DNA of 64,000 nt from an uncultured Eubacteriales bacterium (GTDB taxonomy: Bacteria; Bacillota; Clostridia; Peptostreptococcales; Anaerovoracaceae). The stretch lies in the NCBI GenBank assembly GCA_902776725.1, contig CACYQX010000004.1, forward strand, positions 49,465-113,464, read 5' to 3'. A program made the translations under genes and the position numbers. Of this stretch, positions 52,353 to 60,525 are shown piece by piece. The notes under the pieces were generated by a model, which searched no databases, was not told where the DNA came from, and saw only the letters and a list, made by a program, of their open reading frames with translations. Position 1 is the stretch's first letter. Every line of letters begins with the position of its first letter.

Positions 52353-52427
52353 TGGCTCCGAGGGTGGGGCTCGAACCCACAGCCTACCGGTTAACAGCCG
52401 GTTGCTCCACCATTGAGCTACCTCGGA
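52353..52427 (-). tRNA. tRNA-Asn (GUU)
   Basis: A cloverleaf with acceptor TCCGAGG/CCTCGGA, anticodon GTT in CTGTTAACC, TTCGAGC T-loop and encoded CCA. It is first in the minus-strand tRNA operon. Confidence 0.96.
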
Positions 52428-52457
52428 ATACCATATCCGCTAAAAACGGCAAGGGTT

Positions 52458-52487
52458 ATTATACAATGGTTAATCGCCCTTTGTCAA
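52458..52487 (-). promoter_or_regulatory. Promoter of the tRNA operon
   Basis: Minus strand TTGACA (52487-52482), 18-nt spacer, TATAAT (52463-52458), about 30 bases before tRNA-Asn. Confidence 0.85.
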
Positions 52488-52504
52488 CCACGAAGAATAG
52501 CGAA

Positions 52505-53230
52505 TTATAGGGCTATACAGTCGATTCTAACGGATTTACCGCCGAGTGAGAATGTGGGCTTGATTCCGCAGAGACAGGGGCCTTTTGGGGGTCTTTTTAT
52601 TATGATGCGCCTGGGCTTTAGTGCGATTGCGGCTGCAAGCAATTCTTCCTCGTCGTCGCAGGGCTTTTCTATCTGCTGAAGCATCTGGAGTTTCTTTCCG
52701 ACCAAGGAACTTTTTCTTCGCTCGGGGAACATCGGATCGAGGAAGACGACGTCGGGGTGCTCATCTTCCTCTGCCATCGACTTCATTGCAGCTATGCTAT
52801 CCTCATTTATAATCTCCATGCGCGAAACGGCATCCTTTAGCAAAGCATATTCATCATTGTCGGGCAGTTCGAGTGCGCGCTCAACAGCATCTTTAAGGAG
52901 AGCGAATACAACTTCGTCTCTCTCGTAAAGTTTAACGCGGAAGCCTGCGGCGGCGAGCAGAAGTGAATCTTCGCCGAGTCCGGCGGTTGCATCAATGGCA
53001 AGCGGGGAATGCGTCATGTTGCCTTTGCTTTTCAAAATACCCGAGGCTTTAACAATCAGTTCGCTCTCGAGTTTTCCGGGGCGAATCCTCGGAATCATCT
53101 CGGTAAAATCGCCGCGAAGAAGCATGCCGTTCCAAGCGAGTGAAAGGCCGTTTTCATCTCTTGTCAAAGACATATCATCCGTTGAAATATTAATATCTTT
53201 GCGCGTAATCGTTTTGTCTTCCATAGGCAT
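52505..53230 (-). CDS. rsmJ: 16S rRNA (guanine-1516-N2)-methyltransferase RsmJ-like
   Basis: A class I SAM methyltransferase of about 240 residues. Motif I AIDATAGLGEDSLLLAAAGFRVKLYERD, the catalytic VVFLDPMFPERRKSSLVGKK and IIIKRPPKGP match the RsmJ family (LDPMFP with K/R-S-A/S-LV). A start at 53230 or 53224 is chosen: on the minus strand TATAAT at 53237-53232 lies within the longer ORF, so the promoter rules out translation from the upstream codon at 53266. No Shine-Dalgarno is present, suggesting a leaderless message. It lies divergent from the response regulator gene, and tRNA genes follow on the same strand. Confidence 0.87.
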   Translation of the reverse strand: MPMEDKTITRKDINISTDDMSLTRDENGLSLAWNGMLLRGDFTEMIPRIRPGKLESELIVKASGILKSKGNMTHSPLAIDATAGLGEDSLLLAAAGFRVKLYERDEVVFALLKDAVERALELPDNDEYALLKDAVSRMEIINEDSIAAMKSMAEEDEHPDVVFLDPMFPERRKSSLVGKKLQMLQQIEKPCDDEEELLAAAIALKPRRIIIKRPPKGPCLCGIKPTFSLGGKSVRIDCIAL

Positions 53231-53231
53231 C

Positions 53232-53278
53232 ATTATACCACAGCTTGCATTTACACCCACCTGCAAGGATGATATAAT
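53232..53278. promoter_or_regulatory. Divergent promoters of rsmJ and the response regulator
   Basis: Minus strand: extended -10 TGTGGTATAAT (hexamer 53237-53232) for rsmJ. Plus strand: TTTACA (53250-53255), 17-nt spacer, TATAAT (53273-53278) for the response regulator. Confidence 0.7.
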
Positions 53279-53316
53279 ATTTGTCGGACAAAAATTAGTT
53301 TAACAGCGAGGTTATA

Positions 53317-54009
53317 ATGAATATTTTGGTTTGTGACGACGACCGCGAAATAGCCGGTGCAGTCGAGATATACTTAAGGAACGAGGGTTACGACGTATTT
53401 AAAGCCTATGACGGCGTGGAGGCTCTGGAGGCTCTTAAAGAGAACGAAATCCACCTAATCATAATGGACGTTATGATGCCTAAGATGGACGGAATTCAGG
53501 CCACCATGAAGATTAGGGAAGAGAATAATATCCCGATTATAATGCTTTCTGCAAAGACGGAGGACTACGACAAGATTACGGGGCTTAATGTCGGTGCAGA
53601 TGACTATATAACAAAGCCGTTCAATCCTCTTGAACTCGTCGCTCGCGTAAAATCTCAGCTTAGACGATATACAAACCTTGGAAGCATTGAAAGTGAAGAG
53701 GGAGAGGGGATCTATCAGAGCGGTGGACTCATAATAAACGATAATGAGAAGACGGTTACAGTCGATGGCGAGCAGGTTACCGTAACGCCGACGGAGTTTG
53801 GTATCCTTAAACTTCTGACAAAGAATGCAGGCAAGGTATTCTCGATAGATCAGATTTACGAGAGCGTTTGGAACGAGCCGGCGTTCAATCCGGAGAACAC
53901 GGTTGCTGTTCACATCAGAAGAATAAGAGAGAAGATAGAGATTAATCCTAAGAACCCCAAATACCTGAAAGTGGTATGGGGCATAGGTTATAAGGTGGAG
54001 AAACTATGA
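53317..54009 (+). CDS. OmpR/PhoB-family response regulator, orphan
   Basis: A 230-residue regulator. Receiver domain (1-115) with acidic pocket D7-D8-D9, phospho-acceptor D51 (LIIMDVMMPKMDG), LSAKTE and K in YITKPFNP. The C-terminal winged helix (about 135-228) has LTVTPTEFGILKLL-like sequence and HIRRIREKIE. The ATG follows GCGAGGTTATA. No histidine kinase is adjacent; instead yhaM overlaps the 3' end by 4 bases. Target genes are unknown. Confidence 0.92.
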   Translation: MNILVCDDDREIAGAVEIYLRNEGYDVFKAYDGVEALEALKENEIHLIIMDVMMPKMDGIQATMKIREENNIPIIMLSAKTEDYDKITGLNVGADDYITKPFNPLELVARVKSQLRRYTNLGSIESEEGEGIYQSGGLIINDNEKTVTVDGEQVTVTPTEFGILKLLTKNAGKVFSIDQIYESVWNEPAFNPENTVAVHIRRIREKIEINPKNPKYLKVVWGIGYKVEKL

Positions 54010-54998
54010 AGGAAAAATTCGTAAATGAACTGAAGAGCAATATGGAATTCATCAGCTTTTTTATGGTGAAGTCCATTGAGGTAAGGGTAGGTACAAACAA
54101 AAAGCAATACCTCGATATGAATCTTGCGGATAAGACAGGTGAGGTGAATGCAAAGAAATGGGACCTCGCGGAGGCTGAGCTTCCGGCGCTTTCGGCGATT
54201 CGTGAAGGCGATATCGTAAAAATCAAGGCGCAGGTTTCCGAATGGAACAATCAGACGCAGCTTAGAGTCCTCAAGGTTAGAAAATCAAATGAGACCGACG
54301 ATCTCAATATGGAGGATTTCATCAAGTCGGCTCCCGAGGACCCTGAGGATATGTATGCATATATCAAAGGGTGTGCGGAGGCGCTCTCTGATGACGATTT
54401 CAAAAAGCTTACTTTGCATCTTCTTGATATAAACAAGGATAGGCTAATGTATTATCCTGCCGCCGCAAAGAACCATCACGCGGAATACGGTGGACTGCTT
54501 TGGCACCTCAAAAGAATGCTTATGAGTGGAATTGCGCTCTCGGAAATATATGACTTCGTGAGCAAGGACCTCGTGGTTACGGGGGTAATTATCCACGACA
54601 TAGAAAAGCTGAACGAAATCGATGCTAACGAGAATGGAATCAGCACGGGTTACTCTATGAAGGGTCAGCTCCTTGGACATATTACGCAAGGGGTAACTTT
54701 GGTGGATGAGGTTTGCAAGGAACTTGGAATTCCGGAGGAGAAGGCGATTGTGCTCGAGCATATGGTTCTCTCGCATCACTATGAGCCGGACTTTGGAAGC
54801 CCAAAGAAGCCGATGCTTCCCGAGGCAGAACTCTTGCACTATCTAGATATCATGGATGCGAGAATGTACGATATGGAAGAAGCTATAAGCAATCTCGCGC
54901 CGGGTGCATTCTCTGAGAGAGTGAGAACGCTCGATGGAAGGAAGATTTATAGACCTTCGTTTATGCCGTACTATCCCGAGCGCGATTCAGAAGAATAA
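54006..54998 (+). CDS. yhaM: 3'-5' exoribonuclease YhaM family (OB-fold plus HD domain)
   Basis: A 330-residue protein. The N-terminal OB-fold (about 15-90, YLDMNLADKTGEVNAKKWD) is followed by an HD phosphohydrolase-type nuclease domain: NHHAEYGGLLWHLKRML, VIIHDIEKLNEI (HD pair), LEHMVLSHHYEPDFGSPKKPMLPEAELLHYLD. It is expected to degrade RNA and single-stranded DNA in a Mn-dependent manner, as Bacillus YhaM. It is coupled to the response regulator gene through a 4-base overlap. A terminator follows. Confidence 0.92.
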   Translation: MKEKFVNELKSNMEFISFFMVKSIEVRVGTNKKQYLDMNLADKTGEVNAKKWDLAEAELPALSAIREGDIVKIKAQVSEWNNQTQLRVLKVRKSNETDDLNMEDFIKSAPEDPEDMYAYIKGCAEALSDDDFKKLTLHLLDINKDRLMYYPAAAKNHHAEYGGLLWHLKRMLMSGIALSEIYDFVSKDLVVTGVIIHDIEKLNEIDANENGISTGYSMKGQLLGHITQGVTLVDEVCKELGIPEEKAIVLEHMVLSHHYEPDFGSPKKPMLPEAELLHYLDIMDARMYDMEEAISNLAPGAFSERVRTLDGRKIYRPSFMPYYPERDSEE

Positions 54999-55004
54999 GC
55001 AAAA

Positions 55005-55031
55005 GCCCGATGTGAACCCATCGGGCAAATT
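55005..55031 (+). terminator. Terminator of yhaM
   Basis: GCCCGATG (55005-55012) / CATCGGGC (55019-55026), then AAATTTTTA. Confidence 0.85.
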
Positions 55032-55046
55032 TTTATTGATAAACCT

Positions 55047-57272
55047 ATGCCAGAAGAAAGAACAGGAACGATAACCGAAATAATATTCAGAAATGATGAG
55101 AACGGATACACCGTCGCTGTGATGGAAACGGAGACGGAGTATTTTACTATTGTCGGAAATCTTCCGGAATGCCAGAAAGGAGCTCATTTTAAACTTAGGG
55201 GTATGTTCAAAACCCATGCGACGTACGGAGAACAGTTTGCGTTTACGGAATTCGAAGAGGTGCTTCCTACGGGCATCGACGCAATCTTTGATTTTTTGAG
55301 TTCAGGAATGATCAAAGGTGTGGGTCCGTCAACCGCGGCAAATCTGATTGCGACGTTCGGTGAGGATACTTTGCGCGTAATAGATGAGGAGCCGGAACGA
55401 CTGACCAGCGTCAAGGGAATAGGCGATAAGACCGCCGAGACTATTAGAGCATCCTTTGCCGAGAAACGTGAGTTTTCCAAAGTCAGCTTGGCTTTTCAGG
55501 AGTATGGAATATCGGCTGCACAGGCGATGAGGCTCTACAAGGCGTATGGCGCGGATGCTATTGCGATAATAGAAGAAAACCCGTATAGGCTAATCGAGGA
55601 AGTGCCGGGTTTTGGGTTCAAAAAGGCGGATAATATCGCTCGTATCATGGGAATAGAAGAGGACAGTCCTTTCCGAATTAACAGCGGAATCAAATATGCG
55701 CTTCAGTTTGCGGCGAGCGAGGGAAACACATACCTCCCGCGCGAGAAACTCAAGGATGCGGTAGCCGAGATATTGGATGTATCGCGAGAGCGTGTCGATG
55801 AGGGGATAGTAGAGGTTGCGTTTAATGGCAACATCAAAGTGGACAATCTCGACGGCGAGGAAGTTTGCTATCTTTTTTCGTATTACGCGGCTGAGCTTCG
55901 CGTAGTATCAAATTTGATCAGATTAAGCGGAGGCAGCCTAAAACCTATTGCGACCAATCTCGACAATATGATACGTCAGGCGGAAGTAGAAAATGGAATC
56001 GAACTCTCTGTAAAGCAAAAACGTGCGGTTACGGCGTCAGTTGCCGACGGCGTTTCTGTAATCACGGGCGGCCCGGGTACAGGTAAGACCACGATAATTA
56101 ATGCGATAATCAATATCTTTGAAAGGAGCGGACTAAAGACAGCGATTGCCGCGCCGACAGGGAGAGCAGCAAAGAGAATAACCGAAACTAGCGGAAGGTT
56201 TGCTCAGACGATTCATCGCTTGCTCGAATACTATTACTCGGAAGAAATCGATGACATGCGTTTCAAAAAGAATTACGAAGATCAGCTTGACTACGATGTG
56301 ATTCTCATAGACGAGGCTTCTATGATAGATGTGATGCTAATGGCGGGTCTAACGGATGCGATTAAGACGGGGACGAGACTCATTCTAATAGGTGACAGCG
56401 ACCAGCTGCCATCGGTAGGAGCCGGAAGCGTGCTTCTTGATGTTATCGATAGCGAATTTGTCGGAGTCACGAGACTCACGGAAATATTCAGGCAAGCAGA
56501 GGAGAGTTTAATCGTTGTAAACGCACATAGAATCAACAAAGGTGAATATCCGTCCGTAAACGAGAAAGGAAAAGATTTCTTCTTTATGGAGCAGAGCGGA
56601 GATGCCGCGCTTTCGGATTTGGTCGTCAGTCTGGTTGAGACAAGACTTCCTGCGTTCTTTACGGAAGTTGATCCAAAGAAGGATATTCAGGTTCTGACTC
56701 CGACAAGAAGAAATGATCTCGGAACAGTCGCGCTCAACAAATTGCTACAAGCAAAACTGAATCCTCCGTCGCCCGATAAACCGGAGAAGAAATCCGGAGA
56801 CCGAATCTTCCGCCAGGGCGACAAGGTTATGCAGATAAGGAATAATTATCAGATAGGTTGGCGTAGGCGAAGGGATTTCTCGGAGGGCGAAGGAATCTTT
56901 AACGGCGATATGGGTTATATCAGCAGTATCGATAATGAATACGGCAAGGTTACCGTAATATTCGATGAAGATAGATATGTTGAATATGAGGCCTCTATGC
57001 TCGATGAACTTGAACTTGCTTACGCACTTACCGTTCATAAGAGCCAAGGGAGTGAGTTTCCGATTGTCGTAATGCCAATTACCCATGTTCCGCCAATGCT
57101 TGCAACGAGGAATCTTCTTTACACGGCGGTCACGAGGGGAAAGCAAGCGGTTGTGCTCTGCGGATCCTTCAAGATACTGAAGGGGATGGTGGATAACAAC
57201 AGCATCAAAGAAAGATATTCAGGACTCAGAGCTCGTCTTGCTCAGGTCCTCAGTGGAGAAAAAAGATTTTGA
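55047..57272 (+). CDS. recD2: RecD2-type DNA helicase
   Basis: A 741-residue SF1B 5'-3' helicase. N-terminal OB and helix-hairpin-helix region (about 1-200; GIDAIFDFLSSGMIKGVGPSTAANLI, SVKGIGDKTAETI), then motor motifs GGPGTGKTTIINAI (about 340-353), APTGRAAKRI, LIDEASMIDVML, GDSDQLPSVGAGSVL and VHKSQGSEFPIVVMPI. The C-terminus has LLYTAVTRGKQAVVLCG. RecD2 works outside RecBCD in Gram-positives, which matches AddA at the window start. The ATG at 55047 has no strong ribosome site; the yhaM terminator ends 16 bases upstream. Confidence 0.95.
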   Translation: MPEERTGTITEIIFRNDENGYTVAVMETETEYFTIVGNLPECQKGAHFKLRGMFKTHATYGEQFAFTEFEEVLPTGIDAIFDFLSSGMIKGVGPSTAANLIATFGEDTLRVIDEEPERLTSVKGIGDKTAETIRASFAEKREFSKVSLAFQEYGISAAQAMRLYKAYGADAIAIIEENPYRLIEEVPGFGFKKADNIARIMGIEEDSPFRINSGIKYALQFAASEGNTYLPREKLKDAVAEILDVSRERVDEGIVEVAFNGNIKVDNLDGEEVCYLFSYYAAELRVVSNLIRLSGGSLKPIATNLDNMIRQAEVENGIELSVKQKRAVTASVADGVSVITGGPGTGKTTIINAIINIFERSGLKTAIAAPTGRAAKRITETSGRFAQTIHRLLEYYYSEEIDDMRFKKNYEDQLDYDVILIDEASMIDVMLMAGLTDAIKTGTRLILIGDSDQLPSVGAGSVLLDVIDSEFVGVTRLTEIFRQAEESLIVVNAHRINKGEYPSVNEKGKDFFFMEQSGDAALSDLVVSLVETRLPAFFTEVDPKKDIQVLTPTRRNDLGTVALNKLLQAKLNPPSPDKPEKKSGDRIFRQGDKVMQIRNNYQIGWRRRRDFSEGEGIFNGDMGYISSIDNEYGKVTVIFDEDRYVEYEASMLDELELAYALTVHKSQGSEFPIVVMPITHVPPMLATRNLLYTAVTRGKQAVVLCGSFKILKGMVDNNSIKERYSGLRARLAQVLSGEKRF

Positions 57273-57282
57273 GAGGTATGAG

Positions 57283-58170
57283 ATGTCAAAAAGAAGTTTG
57301 TATTTTGAATGCAATACCGGAATAAGCGGCGACATGACCGTCGCGGCACTTCTCGATGCGGGTGCATCTGAAGAAGTGCTTATGAGCGCACTTAAAGGGA
57401 TAGAGGATGATAGCTTTGAAGTAAAGATTAGCCGTGTTAAGAAGTCGGGGCTCGACTGCTGCGATTTTGATGTTGTGCTTGATGCTGAGCATGAGACTCA
57501 TGACCACGATATGGAATATCTCTACGGCCATGAACATCATCACGAGCATCACCATCATCATGCCCACGAGCACCATCACGACCATGACCATGACCATGAA
57601 CATCACCATCATCATGACCACGATCATCATCACCATCACCACCACGAACACAGAAATCCGAGCGACATAAAGGCCATCATTAACAAACTGGATATTACGG
57701 ATAACGCCAAAAGTATCGCGTGCAGGGTCTTTGATATTCTTGCTGAGGCGGAGGCAAAGGCGCACGGCACATCGATTGATGAAGTACATTTCCACGAGGT
57801 CGGCGCAATCGATTCCATTGTGGATGTCGTTGCGGCTGCGGTATGCCTTGATAATCTCGATGTTGATGACGTGATAGTAAAATCAATCAGCGAAGGCACG
57901 GGTAGCGTAAGATGTCAGCACGGTGTGATTCCGGTTCCTGTACCTGCAGTGGCAAATATCGCCGCAGCGCATAAACTGCCGCTCAAGATAGTGGATAGAG
58001 AAGGGGAATTTGTAACTCCGACGGGTGCGGCTTTCCTCGCAGCGACCATGACAAAGAAGGAACTTCCTGAATCATTTACAATTGAGCGAGTTGGTATGGG
58101 AGCGGGAAAGCGCGACTACGATCCGCCCGGAATCCTGAGGGCGATGATAATAAACACAGTTGAGAAATAA
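57283..58170 (+). CDS. larC: LarC-type nickel insertion protein, N-terminal part only, with His-rich insert
   Basis: A 295-residue protein matching the N-terminal half of LarC (DUF111), which loads nickel into the pincer cofactor of lactate racemase. Motifs: YFECNTGISGDMTVAALLDAG, EVHFHEVGAIDSIVDVVAAAVCLD, PVPVPAVANIAAAHKLP, EGEFVTPTGAAFLAA and GMGAGKRDYDPPGILRAM. The usual C-terminal part (NiDDmtPE...) is missing: the ORF stops at 58170 and no continuation is visible downstream in any frame. Residues about 70-123 are extremely His-rich. The ATG at 57283 has GAGAGGT upstream, and the gene follows recD2 by 10 bases. No larA, larB or larE gene is nearby. Confidence 0.87.
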   Translation: MSKRSLYFECNTGISGDMTVAALLDAGASEEVLMSALKGIEDDSFEVKISRVKKSGLDCCDFDVVLDAEHETHDHDMEYLYGHEHHHEHHHHHAHEHHHDHDHDHEHHHHHDHDHHHHHHHEHRNPSDIKAIINKLDITDNAKSIACRVFDILAEAEAKAHGTSIDEVHFHEVGAIDSIVDVVAAAVCLDNLDVDDVIVKSISEGTGSVRCQHGVIPVPVPAVANIAAAHKLPLKIVDREGEFVTPTGAAFLAATMTKKELPESFTIERVGMGAGKRDYDPPGILRAMIINTVEK

Positions 58171-58235
58171 GTGAGAGCATTGGCACATTGATTATGGATG
58201 TGCACAATCTTCATAGAAGCTTAATATAACCTTAA

Positions 58236-58414
58236 TTGAATGGAAAGGCGTACTAGTGTTATAATGTCTTTGCAAGTGAAGTAGTAATCACCGGAGGACA
58301 GTACGCCGTAGCGTAGGGGATAGTAGAGTTAAGACTCTGCAGGCCGCCTGTTGGATAAGGTGTCGAGTGAGCTCGGAATGAACGGCTTAATAAGCCTTTT
58401 TTTCCGAGCTTTTT
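58236..58414 (+). ncRNA. Promoter, structured small RNA and terminator, unidentified
   Basis: TTGAAT (58236-58241), 18-nt spacer, TATAAT (58260-58265), predicting a start near 58272. The transcript could form short hairpins GTGA/TCAC, TACGC/GCGTA, AGAGT/ACTCT and CAGG/CCTG in series. It ends in a nested terminator: GGCTT/AAGCC (58384-58396) followed by a T7 tract, within AGCTCGGA/TCCGAGCT (58370-58410) followed by TTTT. No ORF of note. It may be an independent sRNA or an attenuated leader for the next gene. No named family is recognised. Confidence 0.55.
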
Positions 58415-58446
58415 GATGGATGGCAAGCAAATAGCGGAGATTAATT

Positions 58447-58812
58447 ATGAAAAAGAAGATGATTTTGATACTCGTTGTGTTAATGGTGATACTTCTTATG
58501 GGGTTAGGATACTCAAAGTTTAAGAGTGCACATACCTTTACATTGTCAGAAGAGAGTGATGAAGAAATACAGCCATTGTTTGGGGTGGTAAGGGTATATG
58601 GAACGCAGGACACCGATGTAGTATTTATAGATGCGGAAAATCCGGAAAACACGTATCAAATTGGTTATATTACTCCCGGAATGTCGGAGACAATTAAGCT
58701 TGAAAGAGGGAAATGGTATAAGGTTCAAGCAGCGGGCGATATCACTATTCAGATGGTAGATGTGAGGATACAAGAGGTTGATGTATGGGAGACGGTTACG
58801 CCATATTTTTAA
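58447..58812 (+). CDS. Small secreted or membrane-anchored protein, unknown
   Basis: A 121-residue protein with a basic start and one hydrophobic helix (about 4-22), followed by a polar, beta-rich region (about 28-121: RVYGTQDTDVVFIDAENPENTYQIG, GMSETIKLERGKWYKVQAAGDITIQ). It has no cysteine lipobox. It is not recognised. AGCGGAGATTAATT is the ribosome site. It sits 30 bases after the terminator of the small RNA above. Confidence 0.65.
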   Translation: MKKKMILILVVLMVILLMGLGYSKFKSAHTFTLSEESDEEIQPLFGVVRVYGTQDTDVVFIDAENPENTYQIGYITPGMSETIKLERGKWYKVQAAGDITIQMVDVRIQEVDVWETVTPYF

Positions 58813-58895
58813 AAGAGAATGTAGAAATATTGTATGGGAAAATCTCATACAACATTTGACACATAATCTACACGTTTGTCGCGTATGATTGATAA

Positions 58896-59669
58896 ATGAA
58901 AAGCGACAAACAAGAAAGCAGAATTACAATTCGCGCAAAGGACTTAATCAGAGAAATCACAGGAGCCATATTTCCGCACTCGATATATTGCATTTGCTGC
59001 GGAAATATAATCGACTCTACGAGAAGTTATTCGCTCTGCGACCACTGTATGGAGCATATCAGGTGGAATGTCGACGAACCGAAGAACATCGATGGTATGA
59101 GGGTGATGAGGTGCGTGGATTACGGAATCTATGAGCGGAGCATAATCTTTGCCTTCAAATACGATGGGCACAGATATATAGCGAGGGATATCGCACGCAT
59201 TATGGCGGACAGATTGCGGATTGAAGGGTTTGAGTGTAAACACCTAATCGTTCCGGTGCCTCTACATGAGAATAAGTATTTTTTGCGGGGCTTTAATCAA
59301 TCGGCACTCATAGGCAAGTATCTTTCGAGGGAAATGGATTGGGACCTTGAGGATGTGCTCGCGAGAACTAAAGAAACCAAGGCTTTAAGGGGCCTCGGTC
59401 CTGCGGAGCGCCTTGAGACCATCACCGGGAGCATAGAACTATCAAAAGAAGGTGTTGATTTGATTCGCAATCGGGATATAATGCTCGTAGACGATTTCTA
59501 CACGACGGGAAGCACTGCCAAGGAGTGCAGGCGAGCGCTCGAGGCGGCAAATCCAAAGAGCATTAGCCTAATAGCTTTCGCGGGTAGAGAGTGGAACAAG
59601 GACCCATCGGGACTGTCTGTGTCTGTGGTTGAAAATCCAAGCCAGCTATGGGCAAAAGGATCCACGTAA
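58896..59669 (+). CDS. comF: ComF-family phosphoribosyltransferase-like protein
   Basis: A 257-residue protein. The N-terminal zinc-finger-like segment YCICCGN...SLCDHC is followed by a type I PRTase fold: IVPVPLHENKYFLRGFNQSALIG, RTKETKALRGLGPAER and the PRPP loop DIMLVDDFYTTGSTAKECRRAL (about 198-219). ComFC-type proteins assist DNA uptake. The ATG at 58896 lies 6 bases after a TATGAT (58884-58889) and lacks a ribosome site, so the mRNA may be leaderless. Its 3' end overlaps the start of the raiA-like RNA. Confidence 0.88.
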   Translation: MKSDKQESRITIRAKDLIREITGAIFPHSIYCICCGNIIDSTRSYSLCDHCMEHIRWNVDEPKNIDGMRVMRCVDYGIYERSIIFAFKYDGHRYIARDIARIMADRLRIEGFECKHLIVPVPLHENKYFLRGFNQSALIGKYLSREMDWDLEDVLARTKETKALRGLGPAERLETITGSIELSKEGVDLIRNRDIMLVDDFYTTGSTAKECRRALEAANPKSISLIAFAGREWNKDPSGLSVSVVENPSQLWAKGST

Positions 59670-59819
59670 GCTACGGCAAGAGGCTGTAGTGATCATGGCA
59701 TAGCTTAGAAGTAAGTCCTCGGGAAACCCGATCAAGGCAAGTGTGGGGGCAAAGACCAGGTCAGGCAGGCAGTCCCAATGGGTCCTTTGTGAAGAAATAC
59801 TGAAGAAACGTGTTTTTTT
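59663..59819 (+). ncRNA. raiA-motif-like structured RNA
   Basis: A ~155-nt element between comF and raiA. Its ends pair (CACGT 59663-59667 / ACGTG 59808-59812) just before a T7 tract. Inside are hairpins CTACGGC/GGCTGTAG, TCGGG-AAA-CCCGA and CCCAATGGG, plus purine-rich loops. This placement immediately upstream of raiA in Firmicutes is that of the raiA motif (Rfam). I recognise context and structure rather than a full consensus, so the call is probable, not certain. Confidence 0.65.
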
Positions 59820-59823
59820 GTTG

Positions 59824-59860
59824 AAAAGTCGCGACTTTATGGCTGTCGCGTCTTTTGTTT
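59824..59860 (+). terminator. Second terminator before raiA
   Basis: AAAAGTCGCGAC (59824-59835) / GTCGCGTCTTTT (59845-59856), one mismatch, followed by GTTTTC. It backs up the T7 tract of the RNA upstream. Confidence 0.75.
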
Positions 59861-59927
59861 TCTATAAATATATGATAGAATAGAAAAAAGTGTCGCCCCA
59901 TCAGGGGCAAAGTTAAGGAGGTATCGG

Positions 59928-60452
59928 ATGAACATCAAAATTACCGGTAAGAATTTCAACACATATCAGCATTTGGAGGATACCATTGACAAGAAGCTCG
60001 AGAAGCTAGAGAAGTATTTTTCTGATGACATCGATGCAAAGGTAGTATTATCCCAAGAAAAGAACAAAGAGAAAATCGAAATCAACATTAATGCCAAGGG
60101 TGCTCAGTTCAGAACAGAGCAGGTGGCTGACGATATTTATGAAGGCCTTGACAAGGCCATCGACAAACTCTCCCGTCAGATGTCCAAATTCAAGGGCAAA
60201 CTGCAGAAGAAATATCAGGACAATCAGTCCGTTAGATTCGAAGAAATTCCTGTAGTTGAGGACGAGGCGGAAGCAAAGGTTGTTAAAACCAAGAGACTCT
60301 TCCTCCAGCCGATGAGCGTAGAGGAAGCAACGCTGGAGATGGAAATGATCGGACATGACTTCTATGTATTTGAGGACGTGGACACACATTCGGTCAGCGT
60401 AGTATACAAGAGAAACGACGAGGACTACGGTCTTCTGACAACAGCTGAATAA
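59928..60452 (+). CDS. hpf: Ribosome hibernation factor, long HPF/RaiA
   Basis: A 174-residue long-form hibernation promoting factor that pairs 70S ribosomes into inactive 100S dimers. The N-terminal domain (1-100; MNIKITGKNFNTYQHLEDTIDKKLEKLEKYF, AKGAQFRTEQVADDIYEGLDKAIDKLSRQM) is HPF/YfiA. The C-terminal dimerisation domain (about 120-174) has KRLFLQPMSVEEATLEMEMIGHDFYVFEDVDTHSVSVVYKRNDEDYGL. AAGGAGGTATCGG is the ribosome site. The leader has a GCCCC/GGGGC hairpin. Confidence 0.96.
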   Translation: MNIKITGKNFNTYQHLEDTIDKKLEKLEKYFSDDIDAKVVLSQEKNKEKIEININAKGAQFRTEQVADDIYEGLDKAIDKLSRQMSKFKGKLQKKYQDNQSVRFEEIPVVEDEAEAKVVKTKRLFLQPMSVEEATLEMEMIGHDFYVFEDVDTHSVSVVYKRNDEDYGLLTTAE

Positions 60453-60460
60453 GCGATAAA

Positions 60461-60486
60461 GCTTACGGCAAGGGGATGCCGCAAGC
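60461..60486 (+). other. Hairpin between hpf and cdaA
   Basis: GCTT-A-CGGCA, loop AGGGGA, TGCCG-C-AAGC. It is not followed by a T tract. The ACGGCAAG(A/G)GG stretch is similar to one in the raiA-like RNA (59673-59683 region). Function unknown; possibly a processing or regulatory structure in the cdaA leader. Confidence 0.4.
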
Positions 60487-60525
60487 CGAAACCGAGGGAA
60501 GTGTATTAAATCAAAGGATTAGAAA

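Noticed and set aside
58236-58414. 6S RNA
   Set aside because: The predicted ends do not form the long closing stem with a central open bubble expected of 6S RNA.
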